Of a DNA stretch of 64,000 bases, positions 27,579 to 35,229 are shown in pieces. The position numbers and the translations under genes were made by a program. The notes below the pieces were generated by a model. The model worked only from the letters and a program-made list of their open reading frames with translations, was not told the DNA's origin and did no database searches. The DNA comes from Flammeovirgaceae bacterium 311 (lineage in GTDB: Bacteria; Bacteroidota; Bacteroidia; Cytophagales; Cyclobacteriaceae): assembly GCA_000597885.1 (NCBI GenBank), contig CP004371.1:3922501-3986500 (forward strand). The letters run 5' to 3'. Position 1 is the stretch's first letter; each line of letters opens with the position of its first letter.

Positions 27579-28595
27579 ATGTGGCTGGCAATGCGCAAAT
27601 CGGTTTGGACTAAAAAAATTGGAGTAATTGCGCTCTTAAGTTTTGCGCTCACCTTTGTGGTGGCGGGTAGTGATTGGAGAAGTTACCAGTGGATTGTGTC
27701 CTTTGTGGTTACGCTCATCCTTACCGCTGCCTTGTGGCTGGGCCTTACAAACATTAACCGCTTGCTGAACAAGTATCTCAGCTGGACACAGCAGCCTGCC
27801 CTGCGCTTAACACTGGGAATCATCTCTTTTATTTCGTACACCTTGCTGGTTAACATTGTTGTGATGGAACTGCTGGAGTGGTACCTCAATTGGGAGATCA
27901 GCAGACAGGATTACCAGCGAAATCTGTTTATTTCTATTGCTGTTTCTGCCTTTATTTCTCCGTTTCAGCATGCACGTACATTTCTGATTAACTGGCGGCA
28001 AACGGCTATTGATAAGGAGCAGCTGGAAAAGGAGCATATTGTGGGCCAGTACCAGAGCCTGCGAAACCAGGTTAATCCGCAGTTTCTCTTTAACAGCCTC
28101 GATGTGCTGGCAGAGCTGGTGCACCAGGATGCCGATAGGGCAGAACAATTTGTAAGCAAACTTAGCCGCGTGTACCGTTATGTGCTGGAAAAGCGTGATG
28201 CAGAGCTGGTTTCGCTGCAGGAGGAACTGGATTTTATAAAGCGATTTGTTTTTTTGCAGGATAGCCTGCAGCCCTATAAGCTGCAGCTGCAATGTCCGGA
28301 ATTGCTAAGTGAGACGCATGCACTGCCACCCCTGGCCCTGCAGCTGCTGGTAGAAAACGCCATCCAAAACCATGTAGCAGCAGCCGGGCAGCCCCTATCT
28401 CTTAGCTTTAAGGTGGATAATGATTACCTGCTGTTCGGCTACAGCCTGCAGGCCGGCCAGCAGGCTGCCGATGGGCCCGACCTGGGCAGCCTGATTAACC
28501 GCTATAAATATTTAACAACCAAAGCTGTAGCGGTGGAGCAAAGCGATACGCATTTCAGGGTAGGCTTACCACTTTTAAAATTGCCGGCCACTTGA
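27579..28595 (+). CDS. LytS-like sensor with lost phospho-acceptor His (probable pseudo-histidine kinase)
   Basis: About 338 residues from the ATG at 27579 (12 nt later is another ATG). Four hydrophobic helices at about 10-130 are followed by a coiled segment and a His_kinase / HATPase pair of the LytS/YehU type. The H-box reads QVNPQFLFNSLD: Gln168 (codon CAG at 28080-28082) replaces the His found in the neighbouring paralogue and the family. The N-box reads LVENAIQNHV rather than the usual ENAIKHG, and the C-terminal GxGxGL loop is lost (DGPDLGSLINRY). All three changes point to a protein that neither binds ATP normally nor autophosphorylates. The reading frame is intact and similar to the next gene throughout, so it is a maintained paralogue, not a pseudogene. 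Confidence 0.85.
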   Translation: MWLAMRKSVWTKKIGVIALLSFALTFVVAGSDWRSYQWIVSFVVTLILTAALWLGLTNINRLLNKYLSWTQQPALRLTLGIISFISYTLLVNIVVMELLEWYLNWEISRQDYQRNLFISIAVSAFISPFQHARTFLINWRQTAIDKEQLEKEHIVGQYQSLRNQVNPQFLFNSLDVLAELVHQDADRAEQFVSKLSRVYRYVLEKRDAELVSLQEELDFIKRFVFLQDSLQPYKLQLQCPELLSETHALPPLALQLLVENAIQNHVAAAGQPLSLSFKVDNDYLLFGYSLQAGQQAADGPDLGSLINRYKYLTTKAVAVEQSDTHFRVGLPLLKLPAT

Positions 28596-28679
28596 TGCTT
28601 TTAAGAAGAACAGGCAACAAAGGTTTCTGCCGGAGTAGCTGCAGCAGCATGAACAAATCAGCAGTACCTTGCTTACATT

Positions 28680-29708
28680 ATGTCACTCGAAGCTGTAAAT
28701 AAAACCAACTGGCGCTCTCATTTACTAGGCATGTTTTTGCTTAGCCTGGGCCTTACCATTCTCAACGTATGGGGCAGGGTAGAGGAGCCTGCTGGCATCC
28801 TGCGCAATTTTATGTACACCTTCACGGTGGTGGCTGCCATGTGGATTGGTAACGGCTGGATCACCGATTGGCTTGATGCCCGAATCAGCTGGGTAGAGAA
28901 GCCAAGCCTGCGCTTTTCTGCCGGGGTGCTGCTCATGGTGCTTTACACCACCGGCATTTACGTGCTAATTATTGAAACTATAGAATGGGTGAATGAGCAG
29001 GAGTTTTCGCGGCGAACCTATTTGCAGTCCCTGCTGGTAACCATGTCTATTACGGCTATTATTTCTGTGGTGCTGCACGCCCGTGAATTTTTACTGAACT
29101 GGCGGCAGGCAGCCATTGATAAAGAACGGCTGGAGAAAGCGCATGTGGCCAGCCAGTATGATTCGCTGCGCAACCAGGTTAATCCTCATTTTTTATTTAA
29201 CAGCCTGAATGTACTAAGCGAACTGGTGCACCAGGATGCCGATGAAGCCGAGCGATTTGTACGCCAGCTGGGCCGGGTGTACCGCTATGTGCTGGAGAAG
29301 CGCGAGGTGGAGGTAGTGCCCCTGCAGGAGGAGCTTGAATTTCTGCGCAGCTACCTGTTCCTGCATGAAATTCGTCAACCAAATACCCTGCAGGTAGAGT
29401 GGCCGCAGCAGGTAGGAGAAGAAGAGGGAGTGCCGCCCCTGGCCCTGCAGTTGCTGGCCGAAAATGCCCTGAAGCACAATGTGCTGGATGCTAAGCAGCC
29501 CCTGCGGCTGGTACTGCGAAAGGAAAACAGCTGGCTGGTGGTGGAGAACAAACTGCAGCGGCGCACTATTCCCGCCTCCGGAACAGGAGTAGGGCTAAGT
29601 AATCTTACCAACCGCTACAAATATTTAACCGATAGAGCAGTAGGCATAGAGGAAACAGAGGGGTGTTTTAAGGTAAGCCTCCCCCTGCTTAAACTACCAA
29701 AAGCATGA
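28680..29708 (+). CDS. LytS/YehU-type membrane sensor histidine kinase
   Basis: 342 residues. Four hydrophobic helices at about 15-140, then the kinase core. The H-box QVNPHFLFNSLNVLSEL carries the acceptor His170; the N-box is LAENALKHNV and the glycine loop GTGVGLSNLTNRY is intact, so it should be active. It shares order, length and many identical stretches (ARFFLNWRQ-like linker, RVYRYVLEKR, NRYKYLT) with the upstream gene, showing tandem duplication. The stop overlaps the response-regulator start by 4 bp (ATGA), indicating translational coupling. Confidence 0.93.
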   Translation: MSLEAVNKTNWRSHLLGMFLLSLGLTILNVWGRVEEPAGILRNFMYTFTVVAAMWIGNGWITDWLDARISWVEKPSLRFSAGVLLMVLYTTGIYVLIIETIEWVNEQEFSRRTYLQSLLVTMSITAIISVVLHAREFLLNWRQAAIDKERLEKAHVASQYDSLRNQVNPHFLFNSLNVLSELVHQDADEAERFVRQLGRVYRYVLEKREVEVVPLQEELEFLRSYLFLHEIRQPNTLQVEWPQQVGEEEGVPPLALQLLAENALKHNVLDAKQPLRLVLRKENSWLVVENKLQRRTIPASGTGVGLSNLTNRYKYLTDRAVGIEETEGCFKVSLPLLKLPKA

Positions 29709-30502
29709 GAGTACTTATAGTAGAAGATGAAAAGCTGGCCGCCGACCGGCTGGAGAAGCTCATCAGGCGGCTGGAGCCCAGGGCCGAAGTGGCCGGAAGG
29801 GCCGCCAGTGTAAAGGCTGCATGCCACTGGCTTGAGGAGCATGGTGCGCCCGACCTGGCTTTTCTGGATATTCAGCTGGGTGATGGACTTAGCTTTGAAA
29901 TTTTCGAGCACTGTCCGCTGCAGTTTCCGGTAATTTTTACCACCGCTTTCGATGCCTACGCCCTTCGGGCCTTTAAGCTTAACAGCATCCATTACCTGCT
30001 TAAGCCCATTGAGGAAGAAGAGCTGGGGGCTGCCCTGCAGAAGTATCATCAGATCCGGGGAACTGTGCGACAGCCATTCTCAGACAGCCGTGTGCAGCAG
30101 GAGCAGTCGATTTTTCCCGAACCTGTCACCTATGAGCGCCTGCGCCAGCAGCTTACACAGCAGTACAAGCAGCGTTTTCTGATTCGCCTGGGGGAGCAGC
30201 TGCATACCGTGCAGGTAGACGATGTCCTCTATTTCTGGAATGAAGAAAAAGTAACCTTTCTCACTACTACAGCGGGAAAGCGGTACCTGGTAGATTATTC
30301 GCTTAACCAGCTGGAGGAGTTACTTGATTCGGCCCTGTTTTTTCGTATTAACAGGCAGGTAATGCTGCGGGTGGAGGCCATCAAAAACATAGTTGCCTAC
30401 AGTGGCAGCCGCCTGAAAGTAGTGCTGCAGCATGCAGAGGATAAAGAAGCCCTGGTGAGCCGGGAGCGGGTAAATGAATTTAAGGCCTGGCTGGATGCTT
30501 GA
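29705..30502 (+). CDS. LytTR-family response regulator
   Basis: 265 residues. Receiver domain at about 1-120: acidic pocket VEDEK (Glu7, Asp8), phospho-acceptor Asp55 in FLDIQLGDG, switch Thr in FTTAFDAY and the Lys in YLLKPIEEEE. Linker at about 120-160. LytTR DNA-binding domain at about 165-265 with DVLYFWNEEKVTFL, FRINRQVMLRVEAIKNI and LVSRERVNEFKAWL, all typical of the family. Start overlaps the kinase stop by 4 bp. Targets are not evident; the lipoprotein 147 bp downstream is a candidate by position. Confidence 0.94.
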   Translation: MRVLIVEDEKLAADRLEKLIRRLEPRAEVAGRAASVKAACHWLEEHGAPDLAFLDIQLGDGLSFEIFEHCPLQFPVIFTTAFDAYALRAFKLNSIHYLLKPIEEEELGAALQKYHQIRGTVRQPFSDSRVQQEQSIFPEPVTYERLRQQLTQQYKQRFLIRLGEQLHTVQVDDVLYFWNEEKVTFLTTTAGKRYLVDYSLNQLEELLDSALFFRINRQVMLRVEAIKNIVAYSGSRLKVVLQHAEDKEALVSRERVNEFKAWLDA

Positions 30503-30649
30503 TAAATGGGTGAATGAATGAATATAGACCAGCTAATTGGTTGCAGTGGCTTTTTGTGAATGCTCTTGTTGCCGGCATATACTATTTTATCAGGATTGAG
30601 AAAGTAAAAGCTTTTGCTGGTATGTGCAGCATTTTTTGTAGCTTTTACC

Positions 30650-31405
30650 ATGAAAAAGCTGCTTTTAATTCTTTTGCCGCTGGCATTGCTGGGGTGTGGC
30701 GACAATAACAACACTAACCAGGGGGGTGATAATCCTGCTGCAGATGGCTTCGACCAAGAGGGTTCCGACCCGCAGGCTATTATGTGGGCCGATGCTGTGA
30801 TGAGGGCACAGGGAGGCCGGGAGGCCTGGGATAATACCCGCTACATCGGCTGGAATTTTTTTGGCAACCGTAAACTGCTGTGGGATAAGCACACCGGCAG
30901 GGTACGTATAGAAGTACCAAAAGATAGTAGCATTTACCTCATTAACATTAATGAGGATAGTGGCCGGGTACAAACAGCAGGGAAAGAGATAACAGACGAG
31001 CAGGAGCGTAAAGAGTGGATAGAAAAGGGTAAACAGATTTGGGTAAACGACAGCTACTGGCTTGTTATGCCTTATAAGCTTAAAGACAGCGGGGTTACCC
31101 TCACCTACGCCGGTAAAGATACGCTGACAGGAGGAAAAGAGGCCGAAGTGCTGGAGTTGCGCTTTAAAGAAGTTGGTTACACACCTCAGAACAAATACCG
31201 TGTTTATATAGATCCTGCCGATAGCCTGGTAAAAGCCTGGGCTTATTACGAAAACGCTGCAATGGATACACCTAATTTCAGGTCGCCCTGGCAGGATTAT
31301 CAACAGCATGGTGATATACTTCTTTCCGGCGATAGAGGCGAACGCCAGATCAGCGATATCAGGGTAGCCGAAAACGTAGATGGAAAGCTTTTTGAGGAGT
31401 TTTAG
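30650..31405 (+). CDS. Putative lipoprotein of unknown function
   Basis: 251 residues from MKKLLLILLPLALLGC, with a good lipobox (Leu-Leu-Gly-Cys16) followed by Asp/Asn-rich residues. An upstream in-frame ATG at 30614 would put extra residues before the signal peptide and is unlikely. The mature part contains AQGGREAWDNTRYIGWNFFGNRKLLWDK and ends with DIRVAENVDGKLFEEF; this Trp/Gly-rich layout resembles the LolA-like, outer-membrane-associated lipoproteins of this phylum often left as 'hypothetical'. Function unknown. Confidence 0.72.
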   Translation: MKKLLLILLPLALLGCGDNNNTNQGGDNPAADGFDQEGSDPQAIMWADAVMRAQGGREAWDNTRYIGWNFFGNRKLLWDKHTGRVRIEVPKDSSIYLININEDSGRVQTAGKEITDEQERKEWIEKGKQIWVNDSYWLVMPYKLKDSGVTLTYAGKDTLTGGKEAEVLELRFKEVGYTPQNKYRVYIDPADSLVKAWAYYENAAMDTPNFRSPWQDYQQHGDILLSGDRGERQISDIRVAENVDGKLFEEF

Positions 31406-31642
31406 ACAAGACTCTCCCTTCTACTATACATCAAACTATTTCATAATAACGCTTTTGCGGAGTGCATGCTCCTGCCAGCGCGTTAGTGGCGGAAAAGCGC
31501 AACAGGATCTGGTTGTTGGTAGGTGCAGCTTTAATAGTACAGAATTGATTTTTTGTAATATTATTATTCTTCTTACACGCCTGCACATTTGATGCTACTT
31601 TACTCCTATAATTGTACCATCAAACTACTCAACAATAACTAT

Positions 31643-32356
31643 ATGAAAAAGGTATTTCTAACGCTGGCGCTGCTTGGAACAGCAGCACTGGCTCAGGCTC
31701 AGGTGCAAATTGGGCCCAGGGTGGGTGTAAACGTTGCTACCATGGACCTGGGAGACAGGGAAGATAAAGTAGCAGATGGAGTAGGCTATGCAGCAGGTTT
31801 AAATATTGGTGTAGCCTCAAATATTAAGTTTACTGAAATGTTCTCCTTTGCACCCGAAATATCTTTTTCGCAAAAAGGATATAAATATGCTTTAGGCAGC
31901 TCAACCATTAGCGGTACAGAAGAAGAAACCTTCAGTACCAATTACATAGATATGCCATTGCTTCTTAGGGGCACTTTTGGCAGTGCCGTGAAAGGCTATG
32001 TAAACGCAGGTCCTGCCTTAAGTTACTGGTTAAGTGGCAGGTACAAGGGTAATGGCAACTACACTGAAAATGAAGTAACCCAGCCATTCAGCTACGATCT
32101 GAAAGTAAAGTTTGTGGATGAATACGATCAGATCAAAACAGAGGAATTTGTAGAGGTAAGCAAAGAGCATGCTAATCGTTTTGAGGTAGGAGCCTCATTC
32201 GGTGGGGGTGTTATGCTTCCGGTAGCCGGGCACAACATTTTAGTAGATGCAAGATATACGCTTGTTTGGAAGGATCTCTACAAAGAAATGGATGCAAATA
32301 AAAAGGAGCGCAATAAATTCCTTACGTTTTCAGTCATTTACCTCTTAGGCAAATAG
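31643..32356 (+). CDS. PorT-type outer-membrane beta-barrel protein
   Basis: 237 residues from MKKVFLTLALLGTAALAQAQ, a clear signal peptide; the longer frame from 31589 adds an implausible leader. The mature part begins VQIGPRVGVNVATMDLG and continues with alternating strands (FSFAPEISFSQKGYKY, YIDMPLLLRGTF, AGPALSYWLSGRY, FGGGVMLPVAGHN), the layout of the outer-membrane-beta-barrel (PorT-like) family. Probably an eight-stranded barrel; role unknown. No partner is close, and the next gene is another barrel 224 bp away. Confidence 0.8.
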   Translation: MKKVFLTLALLGTAALAQAQVQIGPRVGVNVATMDLGDREDKVADGVGYAAGLNIGVASNIKFTEMFSFAPEISFSQKGYKYALGSSTISGTEEETFSTNYIDMPLLLRGTFGSAVKGYVNAGPALSYWLSGRYKGNGNYTENEVTQPFSYDLKVKFVDEYDQIKTEEFVEVSKEHANRFEVGASFGGGVMLPVAGHNILVDARYTLVWKDLYKEMDANKKERNKFLTFSVIYLLGK

Positions 32357-32580
32357 TCTTGTGCTAAAGCAGTTTCCGGATACAATTTATCTCTGTATCA
32401 GGAGTGCTGTAACCAGGTAGCACCATTAGAAGCAGTTCCGGATCTGATATCCCAGATGAAAAGCTAAAAAATAAGGCAATTGATGCTTTAACCTTACGTA
32501 GCTATTTTTTAGGATATTTACGATTCATTCAGTACTTACAATACTCATATACTTGCGCCATCAAACTTTATTATTTACAC

Positions 32581-33231
32581 ATGAAAAAGATGTTGGTTGC
32601 AACGTTGGTGGCCATGCTTGGCATTACCAGCGCTTATGGGCAGTTTAGTGCAGGTACGCTTAGTGTTGGAGGAGGAGTTGCTTTTTCTTCTGAGAAGTCT
32701 AAGTACGAGTATGACAACAACAGAACTGTAGAGGGTGACCTAGGCACTTATTTTAAACTTTCTCCATCGGTTGGCTATTTCTTTGCCGATGATCTTGAAG
32801 CAGGCCTGACACTGGGCATTACAAGACAGGCCTGGTCCAGTAGTTTCAACAGCGACCTGAGGTATATCACTGGCCAGACTACTTTTGAACCTTATGTGAG
32901 AAAGTATTTCTCTCTTGCTGAAACAGTTGCCTTCTTTGGCGAAGCCGGTTTAGGAATCGGTGGCGGAAAAACAACAAGAATAGACGACGATAATAATACT
33001 ACTGTAAAGTATAATCAGGCATCGGTATTCAATCTTGGCTTAAGGCCTGGTGTAGTGTTTAGACCAGCCGACAGATTTGGTGTTGAGTTAACCGCCGGAT
33101 ACTTTGGCTACAGATCAACCAGGACTGAGAATCCTGATAATAATGGAGACGTAGATATGAGAAAAGACAGCTCATTCGGTTTGTCTCTGGATATGAGCAA
33201 CGTACAATTAGGTCTGAAGCTGTTTTTCTGA
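32581..33231 (+). CDS. Outer-membrane beta-barrel protein
   Basis: 216 residues with a signal peptide (ATLVAMLGITSAYGQ). Strand pattern: AGTLSVGGGVAFSSEKS, LSPSVGYFFADDLEAGLTLGI, FFGEAGLGIGGGKT, LRPGVVFRPADRFGVELTAGYFGY, and a terminal NVQLGLKLFF ending in Phe-Phe, the expected signal for barrel assembly. Resembles the small OmpW/OmpX-like barrels of Bacteroidota. Its body is similar in plan to the preceding barrel but sequence likeness is low. A strong terminator follows. Confidence 0.8.
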   Translation: MKKMLVATLVAMLGITSAYGQFSAGTLSVGGGVAFSSEKSKYEYDNNRTVEGDLGTYFKLSPSVGYFFADDLEAGLTLGITRQAWSSSFNSDLRYITGQTTFEPYVRKYFSLAETVAFFGEAGLGIGGGKTTRIDDDNNTTVKYNQASVFNLGLRPGVVFRPADRFGVELTAGYFGYRSTRTENPDNNGDVDMRKDSSFGLSLDMSNVQLGLKLFF

Positions 33232-33253
33232 TCAGGAGCCTCAATAATTTCAG

Positions 33254-33283
33254 AAGCCACCCATTGATGGGTGGCTTTTTTTT
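33254..33283 (+). terminator. Rho-independent terminator after the barrel gene
   Basis: AAGCCACCCAT pairs with ATGGGTGGCTT, followed by eight T. Confidence 0.85.
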
Positions 33284-33318
33284 ATAACCATAGTCTATCA
33301 AAGGGCGTAAAAAAGGGC

Positions 33319-33897
33319 ATGCCGGCTACAGAAAATTTATATTTCATTGCGCTTGTACCTCCTGAGCCCCTCCGCTCGGAAGCCTGGGCCCTGAAGGAGC
33401 ACATGCGCGATACTTACGGCAGCAAAGCTTCCCTGAATTCCCCGGCACACATTACCCTGCACATGCCATTTGAGCTAAAGCAAAACAGGGAGCGGGCCGT
33501 AATAGAAGCGCTGCAGGAGCTGGCAGAAGGCTACAATACTTTCAATACAGAGATAGATGGCTTTGGCGCTTTTCCGCCCCGGGTACTTTTTCTGCATGTA
33601 GTGCCCAATGCTATACTTAGTCGCCTGCAGTCAGATGTGCATGAACTGATGAAGCGCAGCTTCAATGTTTTTAATGCCGATTACAAAAAAAAGCCTTTCC
33701 ACCCACACATAACGCTTGCTTTCAGAGACTTAAAGAAAGAACGGTTTAAGGAAGCCTGGGAGATCTATCAGGAAAAAGAATTTAAAGCCAGCTGGCCCGT
33801 TCAGGGCATTACGCTGCTGCGGCACGATGCCAGAAAATGGCATGAATTAGCCCAGGCGCCCTTTGCCAATGCTGATGGATATAAGGAAGAAGAATAA
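33319..33897 (+). CDS. 2H phosphoesterase (2'-5' RNA ligase family)
   Basis: 192 residues from the ATG at 33319; an upstream in-frame ATG at 33271 lies inside the terminator hairpin and is rejected. Two H-x-[ST] signatures of the 2H superfamily are present: HITLHMPF at about 48-55 and HPHITLAFRD at about 130-139, with symmetric spacing. These enzymes hydrolyse cyclic phosphodiester bonds in RNA or nucleotides. The related ThpR also ligates tRNA halves in vitro, but the native substrate is not deducible. Soluble, cytoplasmic. Confidence 0.86.
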   Translation: MPATENLYFIALVPPEPLRSEAWALKEHMRDTYGSKASLNSPAHITLHMPFELKQNRERAVIEALQELAEGYNTFNTEIDGFGAFPPRVLFLHVVPNAILSRLQSDVHELMKRSFNVFNADYKKKPFHPHITLAFRDLKKERFKEAWEIYQEKEFKASWPVQGITLLRHDARKWHELAQAPFANADGYKEEE

Positions 33898-33992
33898 GTA
33901 TCAATACATCAGGCGCAACGGGTATGCACTCCGGCCATTCCGTCACATTTAATATTTAGCACGTTAGCCCATTGCGGCATTAGCATATTAAA

Positions 33993-34472
33993 CTACCATT
34001 TAAGCGTACCGTTATCATTATCGGCCTGCAGACGCATGCTTTTAATTTTATTGCCCACGGTTACATTTACCAGGTTTACCTGGTCGTTAAAACGCTTAAA
34101 GAAAAGCCTGTTTTGCACATTGATGCTGGATACCTGCCTGACTTTAGGCACCTCCATATAGGCCCAGATTGCCTCTTCTTCAATTTCAAAGCCCAGGTAA
34201 CGGGCCTGTACAGCTTTGCCGTTTACCTGTATTCTGAAATGCTGTTCCAGGTAATTGCCTACGAGCTCCTGTACAAACTCCGGGTCGGCAGGATTGATCA
34301 GGTCAATCTGTTTTCCATACCGCTCCTGCAGGTCTGCTTCCAGATCATCTAAAAAAATTCGGTGAGAAATTTCAAGGCTGCCACTTTTGGGATTCAGCAC
34401 CACCTCGCTTACGCTAAGATGTAGAGGGTGGAACCAGCCAACGATCAGCAGAAGCAAGTAATTAGGTATCAT
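33993..34472 (-). CDS. DUF6702 family secreted protein
   Basis: 159 residues from the ATG at 34472; the longer frame from 34559 would run through the divergent promoter. Signal peptide MIPNYLLLLIVGWFHPLHLS, then LSVSEVVLNPKSGSLEISHRIFLDDLEADL, the hallmark of DUF6702. Mostly beta-strands. In Bacteroidota this family is regularly found beside a HupE/UreJ membrane protein and an M1 peptidase, exactly the neighbours here. No function is established. Confidence 0.82.
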   Translation of the reverse strand: MIPNYLLLLIVGWFHPLHLSVSEVVLNPKSGSLEISHRIFLDDLEADLQERYGKQIDLINPADPEFVQELVGNYLEQHFRIQVNGKAVQARYLGFEIEEEAIWAYMEVPKVRQVSSINVQNRLFFKRFNDQVNLVNVTVGNKIKSMRLQADNDNGTLKW

Positions 34473-34548
34473 GCAGGGTTTATTTACAAAAAAAGGACCA
34501 AACTCAACTTTAACGCAGAAAATAGGTACTGAAATTCCACGAAAGCCG

Positions 34549-34556
34549 TAATTTTG
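34549..34556 (+). promoter_or_regulatory. Predicted -7 element of the HupE/UreJ gene
   Basis: TAATTTTG, a full TAnnTTTG match 31 bp before the start codon, giving a leader of about 28 nt. Confidence 0.4.
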
Positions 34557-34587
34557 CAAATTCCTTTTAAAAATACGAGTTTGGTGT

Positions 34588-35178
34588 ATGAGTACTTTTC
34601 AAATGTACTTTCAGCTGGGGATTGGGCATATTTTAAATTTCAGGGCATTAGATCATATTTTATTCATTCTGGCACTTAGTGCCTTGTATACCCTGCGGGA
34701 TTGGAGAAAGGTGCTGATTCTGGTAACAGCCTTTACCCTTGGCCACTCGGTAACCCTGGCGCTGGCTGCTTTTGATGTGTTCAGGGCTAACCCTGCCTGG
34801 GTGGAATTTCTTATTCCTGTAACCATTCTTATCACGGCTGCCAGCAATATTTTTCGGCGGCAGCCCGATTTTTCTTCCGGCAGCGGAAGGTTGCATTTAA
34901 ATTATTTTTATGCATTTGCTTTTGGCCTGATTCATGGGTTAGGCCTGGCAAGAGACCTGGTGGCTATGGTTGGCCGGAGAGCCTCTATTATTGAGCCGCT
35001 GCTGGCCTATAATATTGGTATAGAGGTAGGCCAGGTGGTGATTGTACTGTTCTTCTTGCTGATTGCCGGCCTGATTGTGGTGGTAGCCGGGGTGAATAAA
35101 CGGGAGTGGATCCTGGGAGTATCGGCCACCATTGTGGGCATGGCTATTATGCTTATCCTCCAAAATAAAATTTGGTAA
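34588..35178 (+). CDS. HupE/UreJ-family membrane protein
   Basis: 196 residues with six or so hydrophobic helices. Motifs of the HupE/UreJ_2 family: LGIGHILNFRALDHILFILAL, LVTAFTLGHSVTLALA and FAFGLIHGLGLA, where the repeated His residues could bind metal. HupE and UreJ are nickel permeases, yet this branch occurs without hydrogenase or urease, as here, so the transported metal (if any) is open. Divergent from the DUF6702 gene and 51 bp upstream of the M1 peptidase. Confidence 0.85.
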   Translation: MSTFQMYFQLGIGHILNFRALDHILFILALSALYTLRDWRKVLILVTAFTLGHSVTLALAAFDVFRANPAWVEFLIPVTILITAASNIFRRQPDFSSGSGRLHLNYFYAFAFGLIHGLGLARDLVAMVGRRASIIEPLLAYNIGIEVGQVVIVLFFLLIAGLIVVVAGVNKREWILGVSATIVGMAIMLILQNKIW

Positions 35179-35229
35179 TCCTTAATTCGTTACTAAATTG
35201 GTTATTGTGAATAATTATTTAACATTGGT

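Noticed and set aside
27579-28595. First kinase as a decaying pseudogene
   Set aside because: The frame is full length with normal codon use and preserved membrane and coiled regions; loss is confined to catalytic motifs.
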